Assembly (NCBI GenBank): GCA_031308135.1
Contig: JAHLJT010009436.1
Span: 163,731,681-163,795,680 of the forward strand
Source: Acheta domesticus
Taxonomy: Eukaryota > Arthropoda > Insecta > Orthoptera > Gryllidae
Reading direction: 5' to 3'
Length of the DNA stretch: 64,000 bases
Below, in pieces: positions 10,626-22,412 of the stretch (its first letter is position 1; each line of letters starts with the position of its first letter). A program made the translations under genes and the position numbers. The notes under the pieces are model-generated. The model was not told where the DNA came from and searched no databases. It saw only the letters and a program-made list of their open reading frames with translations.

Positions 10626-11620
10626 GCGTCAATACTTATTACTTTTGTTATTGAATGTGCTGTATATATTCTTTATTTATGTTTTATACATTTTATTTCC
10701 TAATAACTAACTAAATACCAAACGAAATAACAATAATAAGAATCTGATCCATAACTCCCTCCCTCCGTGTCTTGGTATGTGTCTTCTAACGTTTCTTCGG
10801 AAACAACGCATTTTAATTTGAATTAGTAGATAGTACTCCAAAATCTATGTTATAAAGCTCAATACCAAAACAGCAGTAAGAATTCTAATGGATAAAATAC
10901 GCAAATATATTTACATTGTCAAAGCGCGTGCGGTACGGAGTGCCGCAACCGTTGCAGAGTTCAAATTACTAATGAATAACGGTCGATTGGCGGTGTCCAA
11001 AAACGTGATTTGAGTGTCATCCGGTTGAAAATATAATTAATGAAGAATAACTAGAAGCTCAATAGTGCAACACTAATTATTTTTCAGGAAATCAACAAAA
11101 ATGTAAGAATGCGGCACTGAGTGCCGCCGGAGGTCCGCGGTCGGGCTCTGGAGGAAGAGTAACGTAAGCTGGAGGGTAGTTGCGGAAGTGTGTTGAATGT
11201 TCGAATGGGTTCGTTATGGATGTAATCGCTGAGGTGTTTCGCAGGGCACATCCGCCGACAAGAGGGGGAATTAAATTTGATAGCTCGTTGACCCTTTATG
11301 TGACGGAAGATTCCTCTCAAGACCCAGCTCTGGTTCACGGTCTTGAGACAGGAAGGCTGTTATCTGAATGTGACTGCGAATGTACATTCCTAGTTAATAA
11401 AATGTACCGTTGGTTCCCGTATACATAGCTGTACATGGTAAGTAAACCTACAGACAGATTTGCCGACGATTTTCTGCAGTGCTGTTTTGTTTCAGTATCT
11501 AAATATGCCAAAGTGTTGAAGGAGAAAGAAAAACATCGCATTTTCGCATGGCGTCAGGTCTCATTAATTTGCAAAAAAATTAGTAAACGAATTCGTATTC
11601 TGATAACAGACTTTTTCCTC
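10626..11620. other. AT-rich with scattered GCGGCACTCCGT motifs
   Basis: Mostly AT-rich. The word GCGGCACTCCGT occurs near 10590 and inverted near 10940, and GCGGCACTGAGTGCCGC near 11110 is a related palindrome. I cannot connect these into an element. Confidence 0.4.
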
Positions 11621-11677
11621 TTCAAGTAATTTTTTCATAACCGTAATTTATAGTTCCTTTTCTGAGATTTTAATTTT

Positions 11678-11744
11678 TAGATCATTTAGGGTTAACAGTC
11701 ATCATTAATTTTTAGGAATTTATAGATCATTTAGGGTTAACAGT
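11678..11744 (+). repeat. Short tandem duplication (45-bp spacing)
   Basis: TAGATCATTTAGGGTTAACA and the next two bases are repeated exactly at 11678 and 11723. Confidence 0.9.
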
Positions 11745-11759
11745 TTAGCCGCTATCGTT

Positions 11760-11806
11760 GGACGGACGGACGGACGGACGGGCGGACGGACGGACGGAAA
11801 GACGGA
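11760..11806 (+). repeat. (GGAC)n tetranucleotide microsatellite
   Basis: About eleven GACG/GGAC units, with one GGGC variant and a decayed right edge. Confidence 0.95.
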
Positions 11807-11809
11807 AGG

Positions 11810-12600
11810 ATGAACGTTTTACCGTCAATCGATTTTTCGGTATCAAGGATCCAATGAATATGGGTTATGACTGCACATTATAGTAGAGGAAGAAACATAC
11901 ATATGCAGGAAAAAATGTTTATCTACTTTTCATTATCAAGGCCCGGCAATAATTTTGTTATCGAAAAAACGCCGTTTTCCCCCGGCATCATTACAATGCT
12001 TTCTCTGTATTTCGTAGGTAGTACACGAAAAGTAAAACCGCATAAAATATTCATATAATATTGCCACTTAATATTTATGTGGCGCATACAAGAAAATTAT
12101 TCTTTTAAATCACGCCGATCTGTGATATTCTTTTCAATTGATTTCAGAAGCGATAACACCAAAAGTTCCATCAAAAGGTATGAAGTGATCAACATTTTTA
12201 TCATATTAAGTGTAATTTTTGAAATGCCCAATTATTTTTTTCGTTCTGAAACTTCAGAAAAATGCAAAATAATGTATGCTAATCAATTTTTTAGAGATAT
12301 TTGTAATCTGACGATAAAGTTGAAAATTCTAGATTTTGTTTATAGGGTTATCTTGCTTTCTGAGATAAATTTCCTTGATGTGAACTTTAACATCTTAATC
12401 TGTGAACAATCTTTTCTCTCATCTTTCATTATCTCTGTTTCATGTACTCCTCCTCCTCCTCCACATTTTTCTCTCATTCCCTAGAGCGTATTTTATTTTG
12501 TTTTAATTTCTCTCTATCAGGATATTTCATAAAAAATGTGGCACGCACGTTCAATTCAACTGTTGTATTCGTTTATATTTTATATGCTTGCGCTAGGCTT
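11810..12600. other. AT-rich, no feature recognised
   Basis: AT-rich sequence. A 135-codon frame (12077-12484) is rich in Phe, Ile and Ser, as random AT-rich DNA would give, and I recognise no domain in it. Confidence 0.5.
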
Positions 12601-13070
12601 AAGGGTAGCGTGATACCATTTGCGAAAACTTTTGTTGCGAAAATTATGGGATCCATTTTACTTCCTTTTCCCACTTATCTTTCTTTCTGTCTCTCTCTTT
12701 CTGTCGTGAGCGCATTCACATGCTGTCCATTTTTGTGTATTATATTTCTGGCTTTTTGTTTCCCAAGGTTGCTTTACCTCTCGTCGGAGTCCCTCACATT
12801 CATTTCGTCCTCCACCATTTCGGATTTGACAAATTTTCTCAATGTGACAAATACAATTTCAACTCGAACCTACCTATTTAATCGTTGCCAGTAGTTTTGT
12901 TTTTACGTGCATTTTCGTGACATACATGCATTTTGTCCTGAACCAGCGAGGTGACGCATTTGCGAAAACGACGAAGTTTATGTGATACACTTTACTTTCT
13001 TTCTCCATTTCACTTTCTCTTTCAATTCTCAATTAATCTCTATCACTTCTCTCAGTTGGTCTGTCTGTCC

Positions 13071-13114
<44 letters not shown>

Positions 13115-13370
13115 GTCTCTCTCTGTTCGCTTCGCTCTACCTGCATCTACGTCTTTCTCACCTTTTTTGTCTCTCTTCTTCGGGCGCCTTGTCTGTCTCA
13201 GGCCTACTTACTGTCATTTTCCTCTCCATCTCTTCTTCGTAAACTAAATCAACAAATATGATGATACGTCATTAACCATTGCTCACACACTTTTTTTGTT
13301 TTTCGTGGATTTACGCGACGCTGTCGTGATGCATTGCGGAAACGTTCTTGGTGAAAATTGCGGGATCCCG
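12600..13370 (+). repeat. Degenerate tandem repeat of about 350 bp
   Basis: A landmark of the form GTGAYRCATTTGCGAAAAC recurs at about 12609, 12951 and 13325. The first and third copies continue with a shared stretch reading GCGAAAATTATGGGATCC or GTGAAAATTGCGGGATCC. CT-rich sequence follows the first two. Spacings are about 340 and 375 bp. The alignment is by eye, and similarity between the landmarks is weak. Confidence 0.5.
13074..13125 (+). repeat. (TC)n microsatellite
   Basis: A CT dinucleotide run with two GTCTGTCT interruptions. Confidence 0.95.
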
Positions 13371-13545
13371 CCCGGCGTGCGTGCAGGGGCGGGGCGGGGC
13401 GTGGGCGGGGGCGGGGGCGGGGCGGAGGGCCGCGAGGATGACAAAGTGCGCACAATTAGGAGTCTGCAGTTGCTTGGGCGGCCCGCGAGGCAATTAGGCC
13501 GCATCAGCCGAATAATCCGGCGGTAATTGCATCGAGATTTGTCAT
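13365..13545. other. CpG-rich block
   Basis: A compact GC-rich segment with GGGGCGGGGC runs on the plus strand, following the CT-rich repeat. No defined promoter element is visible. Confidence 0.5.
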
Positions 13546-14495
13546 CGCGTAACAATTCCTAGTTAATTATTAGTTTTAATCGGAGGCTAACTACCTACAT
13601 AATCGTCAAAATGGCACACGCTTCATTGAAACGATGTGAAGTATAACATTTTTATTAAATCTATTGGCCATCCGTGTTTAAGTTTTTGTTCTAAACGTAA
13701 AATGTGTTTTGCAGGTTTTACGTATAGACCTTTTGGGGAGAATCATTGCCCCATAGCAATGTTTTCTTTTATGTTAACAATTATGAAGAACTTATTACTC
13801 AATTTACTGGGTTTTATTGGGAGCTTCTTAGCTTCTAAGTTTAATTAATCTGAACAGTGTATGGTGTTGAACATTTAATTTTACCTGGTTTGCGAATAAA
13901 ATAGCAGGTTTGTATTTCACATCTTATATCAATGTTGTGGGTTATTTAAGAAGAGTAGCCCAACAACCAGTGCTTGGGAATTATTCCTTTCAGGAACATA
14001 AACAAACGAATTGGTCGCAAGATAGATTTTTATTAAGTTACATACGCTTGAGATCAAGATTGTTCAAGTGCAGAAATTGTGTTCAGACTGCCTGCAGTGT
14101 CCCACACACAACTCGTCGTGCACTGGACCAGAGCGTTTGTTTTTTGTTGTTTTTTTTGTTAATTTGTTGGTAGGAAGTCCATTTACAGATATTAAGTAAA
14201 TTGCATCAAAACTCTTCCAAATTGTAATAATATCTTTGATTTGTAAAGTGATATACCTAGTAAAATTGGATTATTACTATACAATACATCGTCTTCAAAT
14301 TTAATTACTGCTTGTATTTTGTAAAATAACGTGTTATTGAGTCAACAGCTGTTGTATCAACAGTACAAGTTCTGTAGATGCTTTGTAGATATAAATAAAA
14401 ATTGAGTATTCAATAAATCAATGCCTTTAAATGTGTTAAAAATGGAGAAAATACACTAAAAAGGTTCTCAAAATATTTCAACAATTGGTTTTTTC
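13546..14495. other. AT-rich, no feature recognised
   Basis: AT-rich DNA without identifiable features. Confidence 0.5.
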
Positions 14496-15100
14496 ATTTT
14501 ATTTAATATTCCCTTTAAGAAGTTTTCTGGCATGAACAACAAGATGAGGACTTCTCGTGTACGAAGAATCAAAGAAAGTGATAAGATGAAATAGAACAAG
14601 CAGCCAAGAAGACGGAAATAAGAGTGTTAATTGGAGAAAAAGAGAACGAGAACAAACATCCATTGTAGAGATTAGAAATTTTCCTACATTTCTAATCAAA
14701 GTGACAAAGGCCAAATGCACCAGAGTGATTGACTTGGAACGGGAGAAACAAGAACATAAATATGGAAGAATGAGGTTTATAAATGATACACTGCCTATGA
14801 AAACGCAGTGTACCATGTGCATAGAAACGACATAGAAAAAGTTGGAAACTGGAATTGAAGATGGTAGGATGTGAACGGGAACGAAGAAAAAAATCTGAAA
14901 TAAAGAGACAGAGAATGAACAGATTGGTTTTGAAGCGGAATTTTGGGATCAGATTGAGTTATGAATAAAAGAAAATAAGGAGCAGAGTGGGAACTGGAGT
15001 ATATTAGGACATGAAGTGGCAGGACCGGAGAAGCAAGAGCGTAGAACAGGAGAATGAAAACACGACGCGGTATAAAGACGTATATTTCTGAGGCACCGGA
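14496..15100 (+). other. Purine-rich degenerate sequence
   Basis: About 600 bp of A/G-enriched plus strand leads into a 17-bp minisatellite. The minus-strand open frames are pyrimidine-derived Ser/Leu/Phe sequence and not convincing proteins. Confidence 0.5.
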
Positions 15101-15102
15101 GT

Positions 15103-15565
15103 CTGTGATGTACGGATGGCTATGAGACACTGGTGACTGTGAAGCACGGGAGGCTATGACGGACGGGTGGCTCTGAGGGACGGGTGGCTGTGAGGCACGG
15201 GTGGCTGTGAGGCACGGGTGAATGTGAGGCACTGGTGACTTTGAAGCACGGGAGGCTATGAGGGACGGGTGGCTGTGAGGGACGGGTGGCTGTGAGGGAC
15301 GGGTGGCTGTGAGGGACGGGTGGCTGTGAGGGACGGTGGCTGGGACGGGTGGCTGTGAGGGACGGGTGGCTGTGAGGCACGGGTGGCTGTGAGGCACGGG
15401 TGAATGTGAGGCACGGGTGAATGTGAGGCACAGGTGACTGAAGCACGGGAGGCTATGAGGGATGGGTAGCTGTGAAGCACAGCAGGCTATGAGGGACGGG
15501 TGGCTGTGAGGCACGAGTGACTGTGAAGCACGGGAGGTTGTGTTGCTCGGGGGCAGTGAGGCATG
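15103..15565 (+). repeat. 17-bp minisatellite GGACGGGTGGCTGTGAG
   Basis: About 25 units of 17 bp with substitution variants (GGCACGGGTGAATGTGA, AAGCACGGGAGGCTATGA). Variants recur in a set order (GACTGTGAAGCACGGGAGGCTATGAG appears at about 15125, 15235 and 15430), so a higher-order repeat may be present. Minus-strand frames stay open as a 17-residue His/Pro/Ser/Thr repeat because the unit has no stop codon. Confidence 0.95.
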
Positions 15566-16045
15566 GAAGGTTGAGGGAAGGCACATAGAACCCTGTGGGA
15601 GGGAAGGGGGCTCGTTGGCTTGTGACCGCACAGCGTTTCGTCACGCAGCCTCCTCTGGGAGTAGGAGTGGCGGGGGGGTGAGTTCGGGTCCCCGTACCCC
15701 TCTGTCCCCTCTCCAAGGGTTTCCCGTATTTACCGCCGCCGCAGTGTCACAGAAGGCAGGCCGTTTGATCCGGCTCAGTTAGGCAACAGACTTCACAGAC
15801 GGAGTTTCTTGTGTTGTTGACTTCCAGAACAGGGCGTTCCTGCTCCCAACACGCTTCCCCTCTGCGCAAAAGTGGCGCTGCCGTTTCAAGTTTGTTGCCG
15901 CGGCCAACTTGGCGCCCACCCCTTCCCCCACCCCTCCCCGCCTCTTTCACCCTCGCTTCCTTTCTTGGCCGCTCTGGCACCGTGTCTGCTAATGGGCGCT
16001 TAGCAAAGCCCTGTGCTAACTACTTTGAGACGCGCTGTAAATAGT
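15566..16045. other. GC-rich complex block
   Basis: A moderately CpG-rich, non-repetitive segment adjoining the minisatellite. Opposed open frames of about 80 codons carry no recognisable domain. Confidence 0.45.
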
Positions 16046-16720
16046 TATAAATTAAGTGTGAAAGTGGCAATTATAATACTCAGCTTTTTGTCGATGCATA
16101 TCCCAAACGTTCCATAAAAGGAAAGCACGTCTTTTTTTCGTTACATAAACTTAAGTTGGTGTTTTAACGTATCATCTTTTAATACGCTCATAACAAGGTT
16201 CATTATTGGAAGTTGTCGAACAAATCATCGGAGAATTTTAAATATTGAAAAACTTGTCAGGAACATTCTTTGGAACTTAAAAGTTTTGGGAAGTTGTGAA
16301 AGTTACTGTGCTCGCTTATAGAATTTCTTCAAAACAAGAGAACTCTTTTAATGTCGTTAAAAAAGCTTAAATTGGCTACACTAATTGCGAATAGAGGCAA
16401 AATGTCCTTAAATAACATAAAACATTTAATGAATTCTTATTCGTTGTCTTATCTCCAATGATGGATTTTTATCAATACTTGTGAAAGATGTGAAAGATCT
16501 CGGGACAAGAGTAAATCTGCTAAAATAATTTCAAAGAAGAAATGTTCACCATAAGATGATCACATTGCAGTGTGTGTTGTTCCCACTAGCATTTTAAGTG
16601 AAAACTTTCCTCTCGTGAAAAGGAATGACAGTAAATATAGCAATATCTAACGACATTGCGTTCACTAGGCCGCTCTTGACGCAATAACGGTATCGCATTC
16701 TCCGAGCAACCCTTAGTCAA
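16046..16720. other. AT-rich, no feature recognised
   Basis: AT-rich sequence without identifiable features. Confidence 0.5.
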
Positions 16721-17500
16721 TCTCGCGATATCTCTCATCCTGCCGATGGGACTCTTCTTCACTTGTTTTCTCATTTCTATTTCCTCTTTCGCCCCATCCC
16801 AACCCCGCTTTCTCTCTTCATGCATCATCCCTTTCCACTCATCTCTCACCTCCTCCCTCCCTACCCGCCTCTCTTCGTATCTCTTGTATGCCTCAACATT
16901 TATTCACATTTCTATCCACCTTTTCTCCCTTTTCTCATCGTATTCTTATTACTCGGACGTCTCTTCCCCTTCATTTCACCGCATCTAAGTTCTTCCTACT
17001 TCCTTCCCCGTATTTTCCCTAGACAGTCTCGCAATATCTCCCATCTTGTTTCTGGGAGTCTATCTCACTTTTTTACCATCCTTTTCTCTTCAACCTTTCT
17101 CCCCATCCATTCCATTTTCTCTCACCTTTCGATGTATCATCTCCAATTACTTGATATATCTTTGCGCCTCTCCTCTCTCTCACTACATTCTCCTTGCCCT
17201 GACATCACCTTTCTCGTCCCCATTCCTCCCCGCCCCTTAGTCGCATCTAAGGTCCCCTCCAATCACTCGATATTTATTTTTGTGTCCCCTATCCCTCACT
17301 ACATTCTCCCTGCCCCGCCATTGCCTTTCTCGTCCCCATTCATCCCGACCCGATCTTAGTCGCATCTAAGGTCCCCTCTAATTCTTCGGTATTTCTTTTC
17401 GCCTCTCCTATTCCTCACTACATCCTCCCTTCCGCGCCAATGCCTTCGTCGTCTCCATTCCTCCCCGTCCGACCTCAGCCGCATCTAAGGGCCCCGCCAC
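16720..17500 (+). repeat. Pyrimidine-rich tandem repeat, about 120-bp unit
   Basis: The phrase CGCATCTAAG recurs at about 16980, 17241, 17360 and 17480. The last three are about 120 bp apart and share CACTACATYCTCCYT, RCCTTTCTCGTCCCCATTC and similar stretches. An older duplication is visible as CTCGCGATATCTCTCATC (about 16722) and CTCGCAATATCTCCCATC (about 17027). The 198-codon frame across it is an artefact. Confidence 0.8.
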
Positions 17501-18290
17501 GCGCCGCCCCGTCGACCTCCCTCGTCGCACCTTTGCGGCGGCGGCGGCGCCGGGGAGCAGCCGCTCGTAGCCTGCTCCTGGACTTCTGCGCAGCCTAAGT
17601 TAGAATTTATGTGACTGGTCGTGCGTCGATGTGTTTACGGGAAAAGTCAGGACGCCCCTGCTCTCCGTCGTCCTCTCCCGCCCTTAGCTCCCCCTCCCCT
17701 GTCCTCCGCCTTCCACGTCGCCGGTGCGCGACCCGCCATGTTGCAAGCCACCCTCGCCGCCACCTCGGACCCTCTAGTCCGCCTTCGCAACGTCACCGAA
17801 GCCAATCCTGTGGACGTCTGCGAGGCAAAGAGGGTTCTTGCTGTTCGCCTCTTTTCCTTGCTTCTCGTGCGGTTTCTTCACTATTCATCTCGTTCACATT
17901 TTCAGAAATTGTCAGGCAATAATGCCTTCGATGTGGATGTTCATATCAGCATTCAGCAATATGATTATCGCTCCTGGACTAAATGTAAAAATGTGTGTGC
18001 CTTTGTGAGGAAGCGCATCTCCTGAATCATTCTCTGTTTTCACCTTACTAGTCTGCACTTCTTCGCCCTCTCCCTGCACCTTCCTTGCGCCCAAAGACTC
18101 TCCCCTCCTGCGCATGCGCCGCTCTGCGTTGTCCCCCCCCCCACCGCCGCTTCGCTGAGCCGCGCAGCCCCTGCTTTACATCACTTAGGTAAACAGTGAC
18201 GTGTCGCCGTGGCGACGCAGCGCCCCGGCGGCCGCAGGATTACCGGAAGCCGCGTCCAGAATGTTCTGGAGGTGTCAGCGCGCACACGCC
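17500..18290. other. CpG-rich region
   Basis: CpG-rich DNA with a (GGC)n patch near 17536 and a less GC-rich centre (17860-18030). The right edge carries a cluster of promoter-like motifs listed separately. Open frames on plus (103 and 134 codons) overlap in different frames and show no domain. Confidence 0.5.
18197..18266. promoter_or_regulatory. Motif cluster: CRE half-site, RFX-like X-box, ETS, HSE dimer
   Basis: Within 70 bp of CpG-rich DNA are TGACGT (18197-18202), GTCGCCGTGGCGAC (18203-18216), ACCGGAAG (18242-18249) and GAATGTTC (18259-18266). The second differs from the palindromic RFX X-box only by transitions. The third is ETS-like and the last has the GAAnnTTC form of a heat-shock-element dimer. 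Such density suits a promoter, but short motifs also arise by chance in CpG-rich DNA. No downstream gene is visible. Confidence 0.3.
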
Positions 18291-19075
18291 CACGGGTTTA
18301 GCAGGGCCTGCAGCGCCTCGAACCGCCCCGCCCCCCTTCGCCCTGCCATGACCCGCTCCGCCCCGTCCCGCTTCGCTCTACTCCGCCCTGCCCCGCCGCG
18401 CCCAGCCCGCCACCCCTGCCACGTTGCTCACCGCCCCGCCATACCCCACTCCCCGCCATGCCCGCCACTCCCCGCCCTGCCCCGCCACGCTCTGTGCCGC
18501 TCCTCCCCGCCCTATCCCGCTCCACCCTGCTCCGACCCGCCTGTCCCTCTCACCCCGCTCCTTCCACTCCGTCCCGCTCCACCGCGCTCCACCCCTCTCC
18601 ACCCACCCTCCCCTCCCCTCCCTGCCCGGCCCACCCCGCTCCACCCTGCTCGACCACATCCGTCCCTATGTACCCCGAACACCCCCTTCTGCCCGCCCCC
18701 TCTCACCACCCCGTTCCGCCCCGCTCCACCCCACCCTCCTTCCGTTCGCTGCGCCCCCGACTTCCTTGCCTCCCCGAAGTCTCCACCTGTCCCTCCGCCC
18801 TTAGCGTCCTACGCTGTCTCCGTGGCTCCCGCCAGCCCTGCTCCCCCACCTCGCCCCTCCGACCGCGTTGGTCTCGCTGCTCTCGTCGCACCTCCGACCC
18901 TCTCTACTCTCTCTGGCTGCTATCACTTTCTCAAACTTTCGCTTCTCCCTCCACCACCACCACCATCCTCTCCGTGCCCTCCTTTCTCGCCGCTCCCACC
19001 ATTCCGGACTCCCACACTACTTCGCACAACCACGCCCCCATTACGTTCCCATCACGCCCAACCCCAGGTGAACCC
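18290..19075 (+). repeat. CCCCGCYCC-rich low-complexity tract
   Basis: A degenerate tract of CCCGCC, CCGCTCC and CCACCC words covers about 780 bp. The C-rich strand is plus, so the complementary strand carries many G-runs. Open frames of up to 338 codons read Pro/Ser/Ala repeats in several frames and are not genes. Confidence 0.85.
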
Positions 19076-19229
19076 TGAACGCCCAGGCCGCCGTCGCCAG
19101 CTTCGACGCTGCTCGATCACCTGTGCTACTGCAACCTCGCTGACACGCTCCCCGGATCCTTCCCGCCCAATCACCGCTTGCGCCTCTGCCACACCTGCCC
19201 CCGCCGCCTCTTCCTGAGCATGCAACATT

Positions 19230-19237
19230 GCCGTCGC

Positions 19238-19271
<34 letters not shown>

Positions 19272-19272
19272 T
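19230..19272 (+). repeat. (CCG)n then (ACG)n microsatellite
   Basis: About ten CCG triplets run into a short GAC/ACG triplet run. Confidence 0.95.
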
Positions 19273-20050
19273 AGGAGACTGCGACCGGAGGAACAATGCT
19301 GTGTCTAAAGAGCTCTCCATAACGTCCATCGCGATTTATTGGATAGAAGTATTCACCTGGATGTTTTAAAAAATATACCTAAATCAAGTAAATTCTCAAG
19401 TACAAATAAACTATTCATAATTTCTTCATTTTACTCATTCAATATTCGTTGTTCACATTTCATTCTTAATTCTGAAACCTTTTACGAAGTAAATAATTAA
19501 GGAGCGGAATTGTAGCCTTTGTGGCCTGTTTATTATCCATGATTGTACACAATTGTGCACGCATTTCCTTTTTAATTTTAATATAACAACTAATACTAAT
19601 TAAATTTGAAAAGTGTTGTTTCGTTATCAGAAAACAAAAGAAATTTCAGAAAGGTGTTGAGTAATAACATAAAAATACACAAAAATGTTATTTTTGATTA
19701 TTCCTAATTGATAAACTAAAAGCACTTATCTTGTTTTAATAGTTCGTTTTATTTTGCAAGTGTACAGATGTACTGGTACCTGTCGTTGTCTTCAGTTAAG
19801 CGCAAACTTTCCTAATTCTCTCAACATACATCAAATCATCCAAACGCTTTCGACTTTCCTCAGAAGCACCGTTTCATTGTTCCAAATGAGCCCTTCGCGT
19901 GGAAGCAGCTGAGACAGCTTCTAAGAGTCATTAGCACCTTCATTTCCAGTCCGTATAGTATATGGCATTACAAACGTGCGTTATATTATATGACATGAAA
20001 TTTCGTTTTCAATGTACTCCCAATAATTTTGGCATTCACCGAACAAAACA
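19273..20050. other. AT-rich, no feature recognised
   Basis: AT-rich DNA without identifiable features. Confidence 0.5.
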
Positions 20051-20053
20051 GAG

Positions 20054-20160
20054 TATTTTACAGTTTTCAGCTTGAATACCTTTTTATAGTTTTCAGTTTG
20101 TGTACCTTTTTACAGTTTTGAGCTTCAGTACCTTTTTTCAGTTTTCAGCTTGAGTACTTT
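20054..20160 (+). repeat. 27-bp minisatellite, four units
   Basis: Four diverged units carry the core ACAGTTTTCAGCTTGAGTAC followed by CTTTTT. Confidence 0.85.
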
Positions 20161-22330
20161 GCGCTATTTGTGTCAGTATAATGGCGTCAATGTATTGTAT
20201 TTAACAGAAAATGACATGTTTATAGGCATCTTATCAAATTTAATATTCAATTTCTGATATTACCTGTAATTGTGATAAGTTGTGTTCAATGTAAATAAGT
20301 AGCCGACTCACAAAGTACGATTTGTTGTAATAATGGGAAGTTTAGATGAGTTATCAATAATTTTATCATGTAACGGATTACTGATGCTAGCTGAGCTGTT
20401 GAGACGATTCTGAATGTTTGACTGCACTCGTCGCTCACATGCTTGGTTCGCAGTTTTTGATGAGTAATTCTCGTGTGCACGAAAAAGGGAAATTTTCACA
20501 GACAATAGTACATTACAAAAAGGTACGTTTTTTTCCTGCCAATGATCAACATTAATTTTCAAGTTCAAAACTTTGGATCCAAGTCCAAGTAAATCATATT
20601 TCGAGATTTTTCTCTTTGTTTCATTATCATTTTATTAATTGGAAATACTATGATGAATTAGTAAGTTTAAAATTTTAAAAAATCATAAAAAAATGGTTCT
20701 TACCTAATTAAACTAATAAAGGTAGTATATGTGTGCATTTACCGTGTAAATTAAAGTTTCGCTACCGTCATTTTATTAAAGTTAATTGTTTTATTTTCTG
20801 CTTGTTTATTCTTAATTAAAATTTCTCTGTACGTGTAAATAAACAAGATGATGGTGGGATCTTCTTTATAATCCATTCTCCCCTTTGTGTAAATGACGCA
20901 ACATTGTCTCCCTGCAGGTTGATTCGCAACAGAAACGTCGTTTGTTATTTTTCAGCATTAGTATTTTGGGATTTGGAGAATTTATGTGATACACAAATAC
21001 TGAAACATGTATGTGAAACAATGATAAAAAGTTAATGAATGGAATTCATCGACCAGAAATTTTCCCTTCTAGGATTTACGGAGATAATTTGGATGTAACG
21101 TTTTCCATGCATTGCAGAATAATCATAAATCATCTTTAAGGCTCATCTTTAAGGGATATGTGCCAATTTACAGCGTGCGTACCTGCAGCAACCTATCATA
21201 TTTCATCGCCTTTGCATATCATATTAGAGGAATTAGAGAGAATATGAAACGCATCTATTTGTAGATTAGGACATAAATTAGTTTTGAGCACCATCATTAA
21301 AAACCTGCAATCTCATGCTACTAAATTGTGAGTCTGATTATGTCCAATACTCTGTGTCACTAAATTAGTGACTTTCTATCCCATCCGCGAAGCAATTATC
21401 TGGTACATTGTAAAACCAAAATTGTTACCTGTCTATACATTTATTTGGAGAGGTAATAAAATGTAATGTCTGGTTCGATGTACTGACATTCATTTAGAAG
21501 CAGGTGAATAGTAATTCCTGTTCCGCTATTTGCTCTCCTTAATAGGTTACGAACTGTTTATACGAACTTTCTGAATAATAAAGATCAGTTAACACTTTCG
21601 GAAGCTAAATATACGAACATATTACTGCGAAGTACATACAAGCAAACTAGATTTACTATTTATCTCAACTATACTGTTCTTACATCAACAAATAGGCAAC
21701 AATTGCCGCCTCCCTTGTTCTCTTATTGTTATTCTCTTTCGAAACCATTTGACTAAATTGATAATATTCTGCACTAGTCTCTGTACCAATTTTAACTTAT
21801 AATGCATCTGGTTTTCATTTATCATGTATTTTTATGTTCCAATTTTGTTTTTCCAGTCTGCAAGTTCTTTCATTTCCTTTTGAATTAGGATTTTCTCTGC
21901 TTTTGATTCACAAGTTAATACTTCCAGTTGAGGATATCACATTCTAGTCGTTTTGTCAGCCTGCTTTCCTTATTTCAGTGGTGAAATAATTTCGCATCAG
22001 TAAGTAAACGCAATATCTTTGAAGCTAAGAATTGAAACCGATGCTGAAAAAGCTATAACTCAAATTTGTAGGTTTTTTGGGGAGTAATAAATTAGGTGAA
22101 AAGGACGTCCTCAGAAAGCATGACCGCATGTTTTCATCACAACGAAATATATATGAAAACAAAAACGCTCTCACACTGATTATGCAGTATGTTAATAAAA
22201 AGAAAAGAAATGACCGACAATGTTTTGCCTCTCTGCTAGGAAATGTCAGTCGTACATTCAAGGAAGTGTCAATACCTCACATCACACGTCAGAGTCCACG
22301 TAAAAAATAAATAACTATTGGAAGTATAAT
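20161..22330. other. AT-rich, no feature recognised
   Basis: About 2.2 kb of AT-rich DNA. The longest frames (about 86 codons) overlap on the same strand and have no recognisable domain. Confidence 0.55.
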
Positions 22331-22331
22331 C

Positions 22332-22412
22332 GTAAAGGTTTCTTAATAAAAGGTTTCTTAAATTCATCTATAAAGGTTTCTTAATAAAATTTGTAATAAA
22401 ATAAGGTTTCCA
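22332..22412 (+). repeat. Small tandem repeat of AAAGGTTTCTTAA
   Basis: Three copies of AAAGGTTTCTTAA with two AT-rich spacers of different length, and a decayed fourth (AAGGTTTCC). Confidence 0.8.

Noticed and set aside
14795..15631. 278-codon minus-strand frame with a 17-residue His/Pro/Ser/Thr repeat
   Set aside because: It is the translation of the 17-bp minisatellite plus purine-rich flank; other minus frames are open too.
18201..19217. 338-codon Pro-rich plus-strand frame
   Set aside because: Low-complexity CCCGCC repeat, open in several frames on both strands.
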